Below are positions 25,287 through 36,992 of a DNA stretch of 64,000 bases, in pieces (position 1 is the stretch's first letter; each line of letters starts with the position of its first letter). Under the pieces are notes generated by a model, which ran no database searches, was not told the origin of the DNA, and worked only from the letters and a program-made list of their open reading frames with translations. Both the position numbers and the translations under genes were made by a program. Origin of the DNA: Neopestalotiopsis rosae (Eukaryota > Ascomycota > Sordariomycetes > Amphisphaeriales > Sporocadaceae); assembly GCA_023078685.1 (NCBI GenBank), contig JALGAS010000002.1:2046001-2110000 (forward strand), in the 5' to 3' direction.

Positions 25287-27526
25287 TTATACACTCTGCT
25301 GCGGCAACCCAAACGTCTCCTTGAGCGCCAGCAACGCTCTCGAGTAAGGGCCGAAGCGGCGGACATTGGTATCCGAGTCGGTCCACTCGGACTTTTCCTG
25401 CTCCCTCTCGAGCACCTTGATGAGGCGCTGGGTGCACTGCTCGAAGCTGGCGTCCCAGGCCGGGCCAACGCCGCCGTTGTTGGGGCTCAACGGCGAATCA
25501 CGGCGGCTCCGACTCATCAGGTCCTTGAGAGCCACGGCGGAGCTGACCACGTTGTGGATAAAGGCTGAGGCCCGGCATGCGTTGGCCGACAGGCGGTGCA
25601 TGTCCAGGAAGCTTTGCACTACAGTGGCGGCGTGGGCGCTGTACTCGAGCGTCCGCGACTCTCGCGTGGCCGGGTCTAGAGTGTTATTCTCTAGATACAG
25701 GCGGTAAATTCGGCACCGGGCATAGCCGATGTGAATCTGCAATGCCAACCTCTCTAGATGTTCTTGAAGAGTCTTGCAATTGGCCTTGTCTTTGAGAAAT
25801 GGTGCTGATTCCTCCTCGATTCCTACGAGTTGGCTGGTATAGTGTTCAAATCGAGGCTGCGTATTGAGTTGGCTTGGATCCTCTCTCGAACGATCCAAGA
25901 TTACTTTGATCACGGTCAGGGTTGCATCAGCAAAGGAATACCCTTCGGTAGACTCGTACGGAATCGCGATAGTCTCGACACTCGTGCTTGGCGGACGGTC
26001 ATAGGTAAATGATAAAAATGCATCTTGCCATAACAGCATCCACCTTTGTTCCAAGTCAGCAGCCAGACCCGTTTGTATCTCGGTTTGAGTTTCACACGCA
26101 AAGTGTAAGTGGGCTTACCATAGACGTTTCCTCGTAACGGCTGGACCTGGAGACTCGGCACTCCGGGCCTCTTCATGCAACCCTATGCTCTGCGCCAATC
26201 GTATCGTGAGTCCTGGATTAGCGTTAGCATGGATCGGCATATTTTTACTTTTTATTTTCATGCGTGGATCCATTTCTGGCTCTTACCCATGACTATCCAC
26301 GCAGTATTTGTATCCAGATTATTACGTAGACAATGGCCGATCAGCGCTAACGCTTGGATCGTGTTCATGTCGGTATTGCTGAAAAGATTGGATATGCGCA
26401 GGCATTGAAATGAAGAGCAGACTGTCAGAATACGAAGAAGGCGTCTGTCAGTAGCTACTTGCGGGACTGGAAATCTCTCTGGTCACTCACCAAAAACTTT
26501 AGACCTCAATTCTCGCTCCTCAACTGGGTCGTCGGAAAACTGAGCACCGCAGGCGAGAAGTGCAAAGAGGAGCCCCAACCATGTCGAGACTGTCTTGGCG
26601 CGTGCTTCGGTGCTGCAGTCCAGAAAGGCAAAGAGCGATACACTGAACTCATCTAGGCTTACAAGCGCTGGGTAATAGGGGTATACACAAGCCTGATAGA
26701 TTTGCCAATAGCTAAAGCGAGGTGGTATAGAATTAGCAATGGAATCGTCTTTCTTCTTCTCTTTTCTTTTCTTTGGCTGTATCTTGTGTACGGTCACATG
26801 TATGGGCACTCACCGTATTATGTCACGATCTTCAGGCAACGTCTTGCACACCTCCTCGATATCAATCTCGGGCGTCCACAAGTTGGCAAACGCATAAGTG
26901 CGCGGCGCCAGCCCGTCAAAGGCTGAGCTGGGGCCGAACAAGGGCATGAGGCCCAATGCCGTCGGCGGGTCCGCATGGCTCCCAAGAAAGATGGTGGCGC
27001 CCGTGTCGCGCTCGAGAAAGTGCTGACCCGCTGCCTTGGCTGGGCCGCGTGCAGCAGAGTCCCTGCTGCGGGCATTGGCCGTATTCTCTTGGGATTGGCT
27101 CTGCGCCTTGCGCTTGAGGTCGGCCTTGATGGAGCTGATCTGCTCTTCAATCTGCTCAAGCCGCTTGATCACAAGGTCTGGGTCCTCGTCGTCCCTGCCA
27201 TCGCTTCCTCCTCCTAACAGCAGACCTGCCGCCCTGCTATCGGCGCCGGCACTCGCGGTCGGTACCGAGGGCTGCACTTGGGCCGCCGGGGCTGTTGCTG
27301 CTGCTGATGCTGCTGCTGCGGATACCCCGGCTTGGCGCTGGCAGAGTTCTGCGTGGCCGCGAGCGAGGCAGCTGGAGCACGGCGATCCGCCATCACAGCG
27401 CACGCGACGATGCCGGCATGGAAAGCAGGATTTCACGGCCCGAGCCTTGCGCTTGGACTTGAGCAGGGAGCTCACCGTCTCCTCATCACGGAGAGTCGAG
27501 TTTATGGCGTCATTTTGGTGCGCCAT
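25287..27526 (-). CDS. Zn2Cys6 fungal transcription factor
   Basis: Five exons: 27526-26814, 26711-26491, 26421-26287, 26212-26119 and 26043-25287, totalling 639 aa. The four introns (102, 69, 74, 75 nt) are GT-AG and phase-consistent. The binuclear zinc cluster is at 34-62, with spacing CX2CX6CX5CX2CX8C and the basic run CRHRRVRC. An Ala/Gln-rich stretch and a short coiled coil (VIKRLEQIEEQISSIKADLK) follow. The central region matches the fungal-specific transcription factor domain (YWQIYQACVYPYYPALVSLD, then GLHEEARS and RLWWMLLWQDAFLSFTYDRP). It should bind DNA in the nucleus. Its closeness to the P450 and b5 reductase suggests a local pathway regulator, but that is inference. The 102-nt first intron lies where such genes commonly have one. 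Confidence 0.93.
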
Positions 27527-28355
27527 GTGCTTGCTGTCGAATTGCCTCTGTTTGCTTTTTCCCTTGTGACCTCCAGTGACTGACGGGATTACGGCGAGAA
27601 TGGACGGGAAGGATGACTGTTATCACAATGGTTGCAGCTGCTACGGGGAATGTCTTGTTCATAAATCGAAAATAACTTCAAGAGCCTCCCAAAGGACTTG
27701 GCCACTGGGCGGCATCTGCTCGGTACTTTCAGTGGAGTCATCATGAATCGCGGTTTCGTGATTCGACCAAGGCGACCTTGTTCAGGGGACTGGGGTCGAG
27801 AGAAAAATTGTGCCTGGCACTTGTGCCACCATAGACGGGATTCGGGACAGCGGGAAAGTGTGGAAACATGTGGGTGTCATGTATTCCCTGATCGTTGTTG
27901 CTTGATTCATGGTTATACTGTCGCAATTGGTGATGAAATGGTCAATACATATACTCGACCCAAACTGGCCAGGCAAGTTTCCAGATTGGGCATCTTCTTA
28001 CAAATTACGAGCGATGCTACAATGTAACCCTGTCAGATTCCGCCCTGTGAAATAGCCAAGACGCTATGCCCTGTTTGCCCCGGTCCGGAGCATTTGATTC
28101 CAACGGCTTCTCCCCTGTTAATATAGGTGCTTGTTAGTGTCGTAGTAGGCGACGAAAACGGACTAAGGCTGGTGGCTGCTGAACTATTATTATATCCGGC
28201 TATCTCCAAATTATGATTATACACACTACAGAATGCCCCTGGTATATTCTTTCCATGAGTACCGTCTTTCACATGATGTTTTCATCTTACTGTAGATATT
28301 CCCAGTTACACCCTTCGTATTCTTTACCGTAATGCAAAGACTATGTCTACAATGC
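27527..28355. other. Promoter of Zn2Cys6 gene and 3' end of the 2EXR gene
   Basis: 829 bp without a credible reading frame. It should include the regulator's promoter and the 3' UTR of the next gene, which is transcribed in the same direction. Confidence 0.55.
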
Positions 28356-29677
28356 TTACAAGATGAACTGTGGTACACCATGTACACCACTAAGTCGCAT
28401 TTTCTCAGGGAGCGTAGTCCAAAATTCTTGCGCTTCCTCAACACACCTTTGCTTCATCCCACCAAGGCGGGCCCGGATCGTTGACTTGCTCCTTGCAAAC
28501 TCCTTCTTCTTGATCTTCCTCCAATCCCAGCTGTCGTCCTTGGCAATGACGAACACGGGTCGGACTTCAGGCATGTCCTTGAGCAACTTCTTCGCCCACC
28601 GAGTGTCCATAAGTTTCGTGGAATGTAGCTCGGCGTAGCTTCGTAGAAGATATTGAGTTCTTGAGTCCAGCTGCTTCAACTTATCGTTGAGCCATTCCCT
28701 TCTCAACATCGCCGAGAGGGCTTCAAAGACTGACTGTTTGCCCTTCTCGCTTACGGTGCACCAAAGTCTTCGGGCATTATCGACGGGACTCGGACGCCAT
28801 GGTTGAGTGTACGGAAAGTACTTGCCCATGGCCGCAACGGCTGCGTGGTCGCGCAAGTCAATGATCTTGACGTCGTCGTATGCAAACAGTTTGTCCAACA
28901 GCTCTGGGGAAGTGGTGAGGCTTCTGGTTTTGGACCAGTGCGTTCTGCTGATACTCGTGCCGGGGATGTACACTGGGAAAGATCAGCAAGAGTCAATGCT
29001 TGTTCATTGTAACATATCGTATCGTATGTGATCATATTCATTTATAGAGACCGCCAAGAGGATATTTACTTACAGTTGACAATTTTTACAGCTTTGCCAT
29101 CCGTTCGCGGATGTTTTCGCAGTGCTCGGAGGAAATCTAAGATTTGTTGCTCCCAATAGCCTGTAAAGATATTGCATGCAATCAAGGCTTCTTCATTATA
29201 CTTGCAATACCTTCCCATGTATTCATTCGTAAAAAGTAGCTGGTCCATGTGTTTGAAAAGCAAGACGTCGTTACTGTTCCGCCATAACTGATGGTTCAAA
29301 CCATCGTATCCGTACAGACAAGCGTCTATTTTGTCGCGAAAATACGGAGGGTAGCCCTTGAAAGTCCCGAATATTTGGCCGTACTTGAAAGCGACAAAGC
29401 GCGAGTGGTAGCATACATGGGCGATAGCCGGCGGTGTGTTCCACGAACAATGTGGCGGGATTGAACCAAAGATGGCTGTCCAAATACGTCTGTTACTGTG
29501 TAACTCAGCGCCTACGAGGCGCCGGCGTTGGGCTGCGAAATGCCAGACAATATCTCGTAGCTCAACGGGCAGACTCATGAAGGGAAATGTCACTTGCGAT
29601 TTCGCCGCATATTTATCCACATCCTTGACCAGCTTCCTGGAGACAATAAGAGGGCAGTTCTGGTGATTTCTCACCAT
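28356..29677 (-). CDS. 2EXR-domain fungal protein of unknown function
   Basis: Exons 29677-29074 and 28972-28356 give 406 aa; the 101-nt intron has a GTAAGT donor and a CTTTCCCAG acceptor. Residues 30-130 match the 2EXR pattern common in filamentous fungi: FMSLPVELRDIVWHFA, then a conserved PPAIAHVCYHSRFVA block. The rest is an unannotated helical region with many charged and aromatic residues (IDACLYGYDGLNHQLW, KKLLKDMPEVRPVFVIAKDD). There is no signal peptide or membrane segment. The F-box-like start LPVELRDIVW can be mistaken for an F-box. Molecular role is unknown. No neighbour suggests one. Confidence 0.75.
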
Positions 29678-30667
29678 CTTGCCGCATGTCGATATACGTC
29701 TTTGGTTCCGATCGCCGTGTAGTCAGATCCACAGTATTAGGAACTTGATGTGTCCAGATCCTCTTGCTTGGCTACGAAAAACTTGGAGGATGAATCGCTG
29801 TCTTGTGTGTGGAGGAAGAGGGAAATGTTCCAAATAGTTTCCGTGCGAAAGAGAAGAAGAAAAAACCCCCTCTGATATCAAATAAGCGACTTCGAGCTTT
29901 ACATTTTCACCGTCGTTTGGTGAAGCCCAAACCTTGCGGGGTGTCCTCTCTTTTATGAAAAGCCTCGAAGTAAAATTCAGTACACAGCGTATGCACTTGT
30001 GGCGTCTATATGTCGGGGGGTTTCAAGGGAAACCTTGTTTAGGGAGGAAACGCTGCGCTTGTGCATATTTGAACACTGTCCCTAAGGTACTCAAGGGTTG
30101 AATACACCCACACCCGCGTGATTTACACCTTATATCCGGGCCGAAAGTGCAGATCGTAGGTAAAACGCGCTGCTGACCTGACAGGCTAGGGACGGTGAAG
30201 TCTATTTGCATGAACCCATTTAATGTGTGCTATTCGAATGATGATTGTTACTATTGACATTTTCCTTCCTTGTTCACAGTCGAAGGCCAACACCATTTAC
30301 CTTTCATATTGAGACGAATCGCGATGATAGAATGGAAGTAATTGTGGAACAGATTGAAATGGATTGAACTGTTAAATTATAATCAATTCATCAGTGATAA
30401 GGTAACGCCAAGACGCCATAGCCAATGCCATAATGGATATAGGATCGATCGCAATGCAGCTTGTACAACGCTGTTTGAAGCAAAATAAACATAAAAATCC
30501 CGAACCCCCCAGGTAGTACTAGAGCCTCAATCGCAAGTCAAATCCAGCCCAGAACTGGCAAAATCGCTCGAGATAGGGGCTAGATACTGGTATTGAGCAA
30601 TCAACCTGGCGGAAAGCAGTGTCTCCGTCTGAAGCGCAGCATCTCCCGGTACCCATTGTTACCCAAC
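29678..30667. other. Intergenic region, no gene recognised
   Basis: 990 bp, partly AT-rich, between two leftward genes. It should be the 2EXR promoter and BUD6 3' UTR. Confidence 0.55.
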
Positions 30668-33600
30668 TTATACAACAGGCTGCTCCGGGGTCTTCTCGTC
30701 GGCCGCGGGCTCGCCTGCTTCATCATCCTCTGCTTCCTCTGCTGCCTCGCCAGCACCATCACCTTCAACCTCACCCTCATCCTCACCCTCACCTTCTTCA
30801 CCTTCAAAATCGTCCTCCTCGAGGAACTCGCCGTCTTCGTCATCTTCCTCGCCCATTCCATCGTCAGCCACAATGCCGTTCATCCTCTCCCAGACTTCAC
30901 GCCTGATCTGATCATCCTTGGCCTTTCGCGCACGCTCCACTTCCTCGAAACCGCCACTCTTCTTTAGTTTGCCCTCTCCGACAAACGTGGCCAGCTCCTT
31001 CTTCAACGGGTTGTCTAATCTGTTTTGAAGATCCTTCTTTCGAAGCCGCTCGGCTCTCTCGATTGCTTCAAGCCTATCTTCGTGGTTGGGCTGGAGTGCT
31101 CGCACTTCGCCAAGCACACCGTCTTTCGCAGCGCTCGGATCGGCAGTATTTCCAAGGTTATGAAGACCCTTCGAGAGCTGACGTGATGCAGGCGCACTTT
31201 CCTTCATCTGTTCCTTGGTCGCTTGTTCGACGAGAGCAAATGTTTCCGAAGCCTTCTCCAGGTCATCTTGCAGATCAACCATGAGATCTTCCATAACCTT
31301 AAGTTCATCTCGGCCTTGGCACACATCTTCCAGCTCCTTCTCCCAAATCTTGGTCCAAATGGGCTTCTCCCGCTTCATGTACTCACGAACCTTGGTCAGC
31401 TCATTGGTAAGCGTCGAAATATCCTTGGAAACATCTTCCAGCTGGCGAGGCATAGGCCGGACACCACGATGCACCACATCTTTCCGAAGGTCTTCCACGA
31501 GATCTTGCAGGTCGTCCACCTTTCCGACAAGGCGATCTGAATCGGTGTTGAGTTGCTTGCGGCCTTGGCTGACATAGATGGGACCAGAACCATCATCCGA
31601 GCCGGGCACAGAGGCCTTGGCCGCGGCGACCTTGACACTATTGGCCTTGCTTCGTAGTGTAGACATGGAGCTCTGGATCTCAGTCTGGAAGTTTGAATAG
31701 GTCTGGCGCATGACAGCCAGATCTCGCTTCAGACTTTGCAGCTCCCTGAGCTGGTTCGGGTTCAGCTTGGGTCCAGGTCCAGTCGCTTTAGATCCCGAGC
31801 TCTCTATAACCGTTGGGGGCGCAGATGCTAGACGAGCCATCTCTTTTGCCGTCTCCAGTTGCCGATCTGACACTCTCTGCAAGGCTGTCCCATGGTCATC
31901 GACGTTCTGTTTCACCTCGTCTACAGCCTTCCTCAGAGCACCAATACCTTCGTCAATGTGCTTTTTAACTTCGTCCAGAGGCTCGATATTCAGGGCAAGC
32001 ACCGTTCGATCCTTGATATCGGATAGGTCCTCCAGCTCGTGACGAACGCCAGATACAGGATCCTGAATATAGATTTCAGGCAGATCAGCGCCATTGAGTG
32101 CCGTGTTCCAAGAGAACTTTTCAATAAAAGCTAGCTGCAACTTTCCAATTGTGAGGCCGGTGTAGCCTTCTGGAAGAACGAATTTCTTGACCTTGGATTT
32201 GTATTGAAGGAAGAGTGTCAACTCCTTATCAAGTGCCGGCGACTCTGCAATGAGACCATTTGATTGCTGTTGCTGTGGCGGAGTCTTTGGACGCTCTGGG
32301 GACTGGACTTGTTCAGATTTGGGTTGAGTAACTTCAACAATAGGTGGCGCTGTCGTCTTCTCGGGAGATTCGGGATTGATCGGAAAATCATCCGTCAACG
32401 GACCCGAAATTGTGGCACTCGGTCTGAATCTCTCATCCGGAGATGCAGTCTGGGGCGACTCATGGCTGGTTTTGTCTAGGCTCGAAGAGAAAGAACCCTC
32501 GGAGACCGTGCTCGGGATCTCGATGGAAGGTGGCTCGAGAGTGGTTTTTGACTGACTTGAGCCACTTCGGTTGTGCCTCAAAGACTCTCGAACCTGAACA
32601 GCGCGGAGCGATTCGCGCATCTCACCGCGTCCTCGATTCGGTATTGGAGAGTTCTGCGAAGGCAACATAGGCACGCCATTGGTGGGTGCGCCAAGATGCT
32701 TTGAGATCTGGTAGGCAGAGTAACGCCTCGACGCCCTTCTTTCCAGGTCGCCTCCCCTTTGCAAGGCAGCGAGGGCGCTCTGCTGAGACTTCGGAGGGGG
32801 CGGCGGCGGCGGAAACGCATCAATATCGATTGGCGGCGGTGGAGGGCCTGCGGGAATAGTCGATTCATCACCAGGGTATGGTGGCAGGACTGGTATGTTT
32901 TGCATCGTGGTACTCGATAGTGACGACTGATCCGAAGATAGGGACGATTGGGTCTGTTCTCTGGCTTGAACCTTGCGTGCAGGCGAGCCATTCGAGACCG
33001 ATGGGCCAGATCCCGAACTATCGCGAGCGCCGTTGTAATTACTATCCAAGCCTTCGTTGAGCAAGGTAGTGAGGCCAGTGCCAGAGCTTCCTGTGGTACT
33101 GCTGCTCATGGTTCGACTGACCATGCTCGATTCCTCAGGGGATGCAGCGCCGCCTTCCTTATCTCTCGCTTGTTTTTGCCGTAGTTTCTGCTGTTTCCGC
33201 TTGAGACCGTGGAGCAGGTTGATGATGATATCGCGTATTCGTGGCAAGTATTTTTCCAAGCTTTCGGTACTAGCTTCCTGGCTCAGGGTTGATTCCAGAA
33301 TATGCCTGAGGTTCTCGGGGACGTTTCCGAGGTCTGAGGTATCAACATTTATGGCTGTAAATGCCCGACAAGCCATATTAAACTCGTAACCGAGCCTCAC
33401 GTAGACGTCGGACACCTGTGTGTCTGTTGCTGCACCGCGTGACCATTGCGTCAATGTCTCGAGTAGTTGCTTTGTTGCGACAAGCAGATGAGTGACACTT
33501 TTTTCTATTTGTGAAAGCGGCATGTTCGAGCTACCACCACTGGATTGCTGTTGCAATAGGAGAGTTAGCGATGTGTGCCCACGTCTTGGTCAGAGGCCAA

Positions 33601-33850
33601 GCTCTGCGCCGTTGGTTCCGTCATCAGCTCTGGGTGACAGAGCTCCGGTCCTGCGTGAGGCGGGAAAGTTGGAAAGAGTACTCACATTGCGCCGAGAACT
33701 ACCACTTCTACTAGAAGCCGTCGAAGACCGCGGCTGCATCGCTGGTGACATTGGCCGTTGCGGAACACCAGAAGGCGGCGGGGGGCCTGGGGGGTCCATG
33801 CCGGGCGAGCGACGCTGCAACCGGTGTTGCGATCCGTTGGGGTTTTGCAT
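30668..33850 (-). CDS. BUD6: BUD6/AIP3 actin- and formin-interacting polarity protein
   Basis: Exons 33850-33686 and 33547-30668 give 1014 aa. The 138-nt intron has GTGAGT and CAACAG ends and keeps phase. After a Pro/Ser-rich start (MQNPNGSQHR, DPPGPPPPSGVPQRP) comes the N-terminal Bud6 helical domain (about 65-170; LSQIEKSVTHLLVATKQLLE, RLGYEFNMACRAFTAINVD). A long disordered region includes proline runs. The AIP3 core begins near ALDKELTLFLQYKSKVKKFV, followed by coiled coils (QLRELQSLKRDLAVMRQTY, VEDLRKDVVHRGV). The last 60 or so residues are nearly all Glu, Asp, Gly and Ala. In yeast and filamentous fungi Bud6 helps formins nucleate actin at hyphal tips and septa; I infer the same here. 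Confidence 0.92.
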
Positions 33851-35726
33851 TTTGCGGCTCGATTCTATCTTCGCTGGCTCTTGCTTACAACGGGGCCGTC
33901 CCCTTTTTCAGTGATGGTCGTCGATGTTGTCTTTGTCGCGGATGGGATCTTCCTCGGCCGCTTGGAATGTTTCAGCAGCTGTCGCGGCCCAATCTATCCT
34001 ATCATATATACGGCGGAAAAAGGATCGTATCGTCGAGTGGATTTATTAGAGGTAAGGACGAAGCGAGTGTGCTGGAAAGAAGACAGGATTGAAATCGTGA
34101 TCCCGAGGTCCTAATGGTACAGGCAAGAAGCGGAATGGGGATCGGTGGGATCTGTTGAGATGAGAGATTACGAAATAATGTCGTTCAAAGTTGGAAGTCA
34201 GGTGCAGCTTAGGCTAAGGTGAGGGATGTAGCGCAAACCGACGACGAGGTCCAAAAAAAGAGAGACCAGAAGACCCTGCCCTGCTAGCACACTCCATGCA
34301 ACACTCCTAGCACTTGTTGCAATTGCAAACCCCAATGGATTGACACCATCAACTGCTTGCCGGGTCTTTGGTCTTTTGACGCTTAATTCTTGGGTAAGCC
34401 ACTACCACTTCTCGCTGCCATCTGTACCTTTGGGTAGGGCTTGGTAGGCTTGGTAGGCTTGGGCGCTGGGCAACGCTGGGGAAAATAGGTGAACGGACCC
34501 CCATAGACCCCCTGGACCTTGCAAAGAAAAACACCGCCGGAACCACAAAAGAGGAACAGTCAGGCTCGAAGTTTAGCTTGATCCAGCACCAGAAACAGAA
34601 CATACGGCGGGCCCTTGCAAGGGTTACTGGCAATTGCCTCCCCCCAGTGGCCAGAAAAGCACGTGCATTCCAGCCGCTAGACCCCGAGGTAGCATCAACA
34701 ATTGCCAATTCGGCCACTATCCTGTCCATAACCAAAGAAACACCTAAAACATTGTTTCGAATCTGTTTTTGATGCGACCATGCGTGCTTTGAATGCTGGC
34801 ACATACTTGCCGGAGTGCAGGTGCTACACCAATAAACGGTCTGCTGAGAAAATAGCTTACTGTGTGCGCATCAATCCATCTTGGCACGTTTGATCCTGTC
34901 CACTTCAGCCTGAACTGAACCCGACATGATCATCACCCTTGCTAGCCCCAGTGTAGAACAGCCCAACCTACCAGCTGTTCGAATATGACTACTGGTTCTA
35001 CTGGGTCTCGTGGTGCTGATTCGCATGGATACATATGTGTCATATTTGTCTCGCGACCAGCAGCTATGGACTACTGCTATTCATTGCGCATTGTCGGTTT
35101 GACTGTAGCCGGGGCAAAAAGCAATAGTTCTCTGTATCCAAGAAACATGTCTTTGCCCAGTCTGGCATCAGCTATCACGCTGACTGTCAACTCAGCTTGA
35201 CTTGATATACAATGGACGTCAGTGGACATTCCGCTGTATGGTCTTGGTGGTATTTATACGATAGTGAGCACACTAGAAACGGGCATTATTATAAGTGCCG
35301 ATGGCTTGAGCGCCGAGTCGGGTCCGAGCCCGGCATGGCAAAGGTGAGAGGCGCGGAAACAATGCAAAAACCCGCCTCTCCGTACGAGGTAATGTATCTA
35401 CCTGTCAACGGTCTAGCTCGCAATCGGTTTCGTACAGTCGTATAGTCTATATAGGTTAGTGCTTAGTCACACTATTCATGTACTATCTCCCAGTCTGTCG
35501 ATGTAATAACTTCCCAAACAAACGGGGAATATACCATCTTTGGTAAGCAGGGCTGAGATCTCACCAAAAGGCTAGAATCTCAGCCCGTCTTCACGGATAT
35601 CGCGAGTTAGCCAGCCGTCAATATATATATCTTGCGTGGAAATGTCTTCTCAGTCATTGCTGGTACACTTCAACACTTCTTCATTTGTATCAACCCCAAA
35701 ACTTATTCAATAACAAATCATCTCAC
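33851..35726. other. BUD6 promoter and upstream region of the FAD monooxygenase
   Basis: 1.9 kb between divergent starts. Short direct repeats of GGTAGGCTT occur near 34436-34461. The longest frame (34349-34804, minus) has no recognisable feature. I see no gene. Confidence 0.5.
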
Positions 35727-36992
35727 ATGGCTTCAACCAAGATTGCCATCGTTGGTGCCGGACCAGTAGGCTGTATGCTGGCCCGAATCCTTCACGTCAC
35801 CGCACCTTCTATCTCCTTGACTATTTATGAATCCGAAAGCTCGCCAAACTTTCGATCTCAGGGCGGCTCACTCGACCTCCACCCAGACACAGGGCTTGCT
35901 GCCATCAAGGACGGTCATCTAGAAGAAGAGTTCAATAAGTTCGCCCGCCGTGACGGGGACTATTATCTATTTTGCAACGAGAACCTCAAAACGCTCTTTA
36001 CCTTTGGTCCAAACAAGAAAGGTAACGAGCGCCCCGAGATCGACCGTGCCGACCTTCGATCGATGCTTGCAGCTTCATTGCCCGAGGGCATGATCAAATG
36101 GGGATTCCATGTGAGCCGCCTTGAGTCCGACGGCCAGCACCAGAAACTGGTCTTTAGGGACGGCAGCACAGCCGGTGGATTCGACCTCATTGTTGGCGCC
36201 GAAGGCGCTTGGAGCAAAGTTCGACAGTTCATCACCGATGTGCGCCCATTTTATGCCGGAGTCTCGTACCAGTCACTTGCCATCCCCGACCCCAAGACGA
36301 ACGTCCCAAACCTTGACAAACTCGTCAACGGCGGCAACGTTTTTGCTTCGGCAGCGCATCAGAGGCTCTCGGTCCAGCAGATGGGCGACGGCAGCTTTCG
36401 CATCGGCTACGTCATGGTGAGGCCCGAGAACTGGCAAGACCCGGACTCCAAGGACTGGTGCGGCTACGATGTACTCGATCTCGAGGCCGTCCGGCAGGCC
36501 ATCCTCGGCGAGATAGCGCACTGGGATCCCCGACTCAAGGAGGCGATCCACTATGCCCGAGGCCGAGTCGAGGCCCGGAGTCTATACATGCTGCCGGCGG
36601 ACTTTAGATGGGAACACAAGGCCGGCGTGACCCTGATTGGCGACGCAGCCCACGTCATGACGCCTTTTGCCGGAGAAGGCGTCAATGTCGGCTTTGACGA
36701 CGCGAGGCGCCTGGCTGCTGCCATTCGACAGAGCTTGGACACGGGCACCGCGCTGGATACGGCGGTGAAGAACGCGGAAGAGGACATGTTCCCTCGCATG
36801 AACAAGTTCCAGAGACTCACCGAGACATGTATGAAGCTGCAATTCTTCAGCGACGATGTGCAAAACGTGATGCCAAAGGTCATGCTGGCACATGCGTCGA
36901 TGGATACGCCCTCTTTTGCGCACCCTCTTTTGTCAGTTGCTATCCAGGGCTGGTGGAAGGCAAAGAACGTGAAAGAGAGTATTTTCGGATAG
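35727..36992 (+). CDS. FAD-dependent monooxygenase, TetX-like group A flavoprotein
   Basis: A single exon of 421 aa. I start at the ATG at 35727 because the frame upstream offers only a TTG. The FAD dinucleotide loop is IAIVGAGPVGCMLARIL (GxGxxG, residues 10-15). The segment YESESSPNFRSQGGSLDL is typical of TetX-type enzymes, and the DG-type motif reads GAEGAWSKVR. The second FAD motif is LIGDAAHVMTPFAGEGVNVG (D306). There is no membrane helix or signal peptide. The family hydroxylates or epoxidises aromatic and polycyclic compounds with NAD(P)H and O2, and in fungi often belongs to secondary or detoxification metabolism. The substrate cannot be inferred, and no biosynthetic core gene lies nearby. 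Confidence 0.88.
   Translation: MASTKIAIVGAGPVGCMLARILHVTAPSISLTIYESESSPNFRSQGGSLDLHPDTGLAAIKDGHLEEEFNKFARRDGDYYLFCNENLKTLFTFGPNKKGNERPEIDRADLRSMLAASLPEGMIKWGFHVSRLESDGQHQKLVFRDGSTAGGFDLIVGAEGAWSKVRQFITDVRPFYAGVSYQSLAIPDPKTNVPNLDKLVNGGNVFASAAHQRLSVQQMGDGSFRIGYVMVRPENWQDPDSKDWCGYDVLDLEAVRQAILGEIAHWDPRLKEAIHYARGRVEARSLYMLPADFRWEHKAGVTLIGDAAHVMTPFAGEGVNVGFDDARRLAAAIRQSLDTGTALDTAVKNAEEDMFPRMNKFQRLTETCMKLQFFSDDVQNVMPKVMLAHASMDTPSFAHPLLSVAIQGWWKAKNVKESIFG

Noticed and set aside
28356..29677. F-box reading of the 2EXR protein
   Set aside because: LPVELRDIVW looks like an F-box start, but the downstream HVCYHSR block fits the 2EXR pattern and the rest of an F-box is absent.
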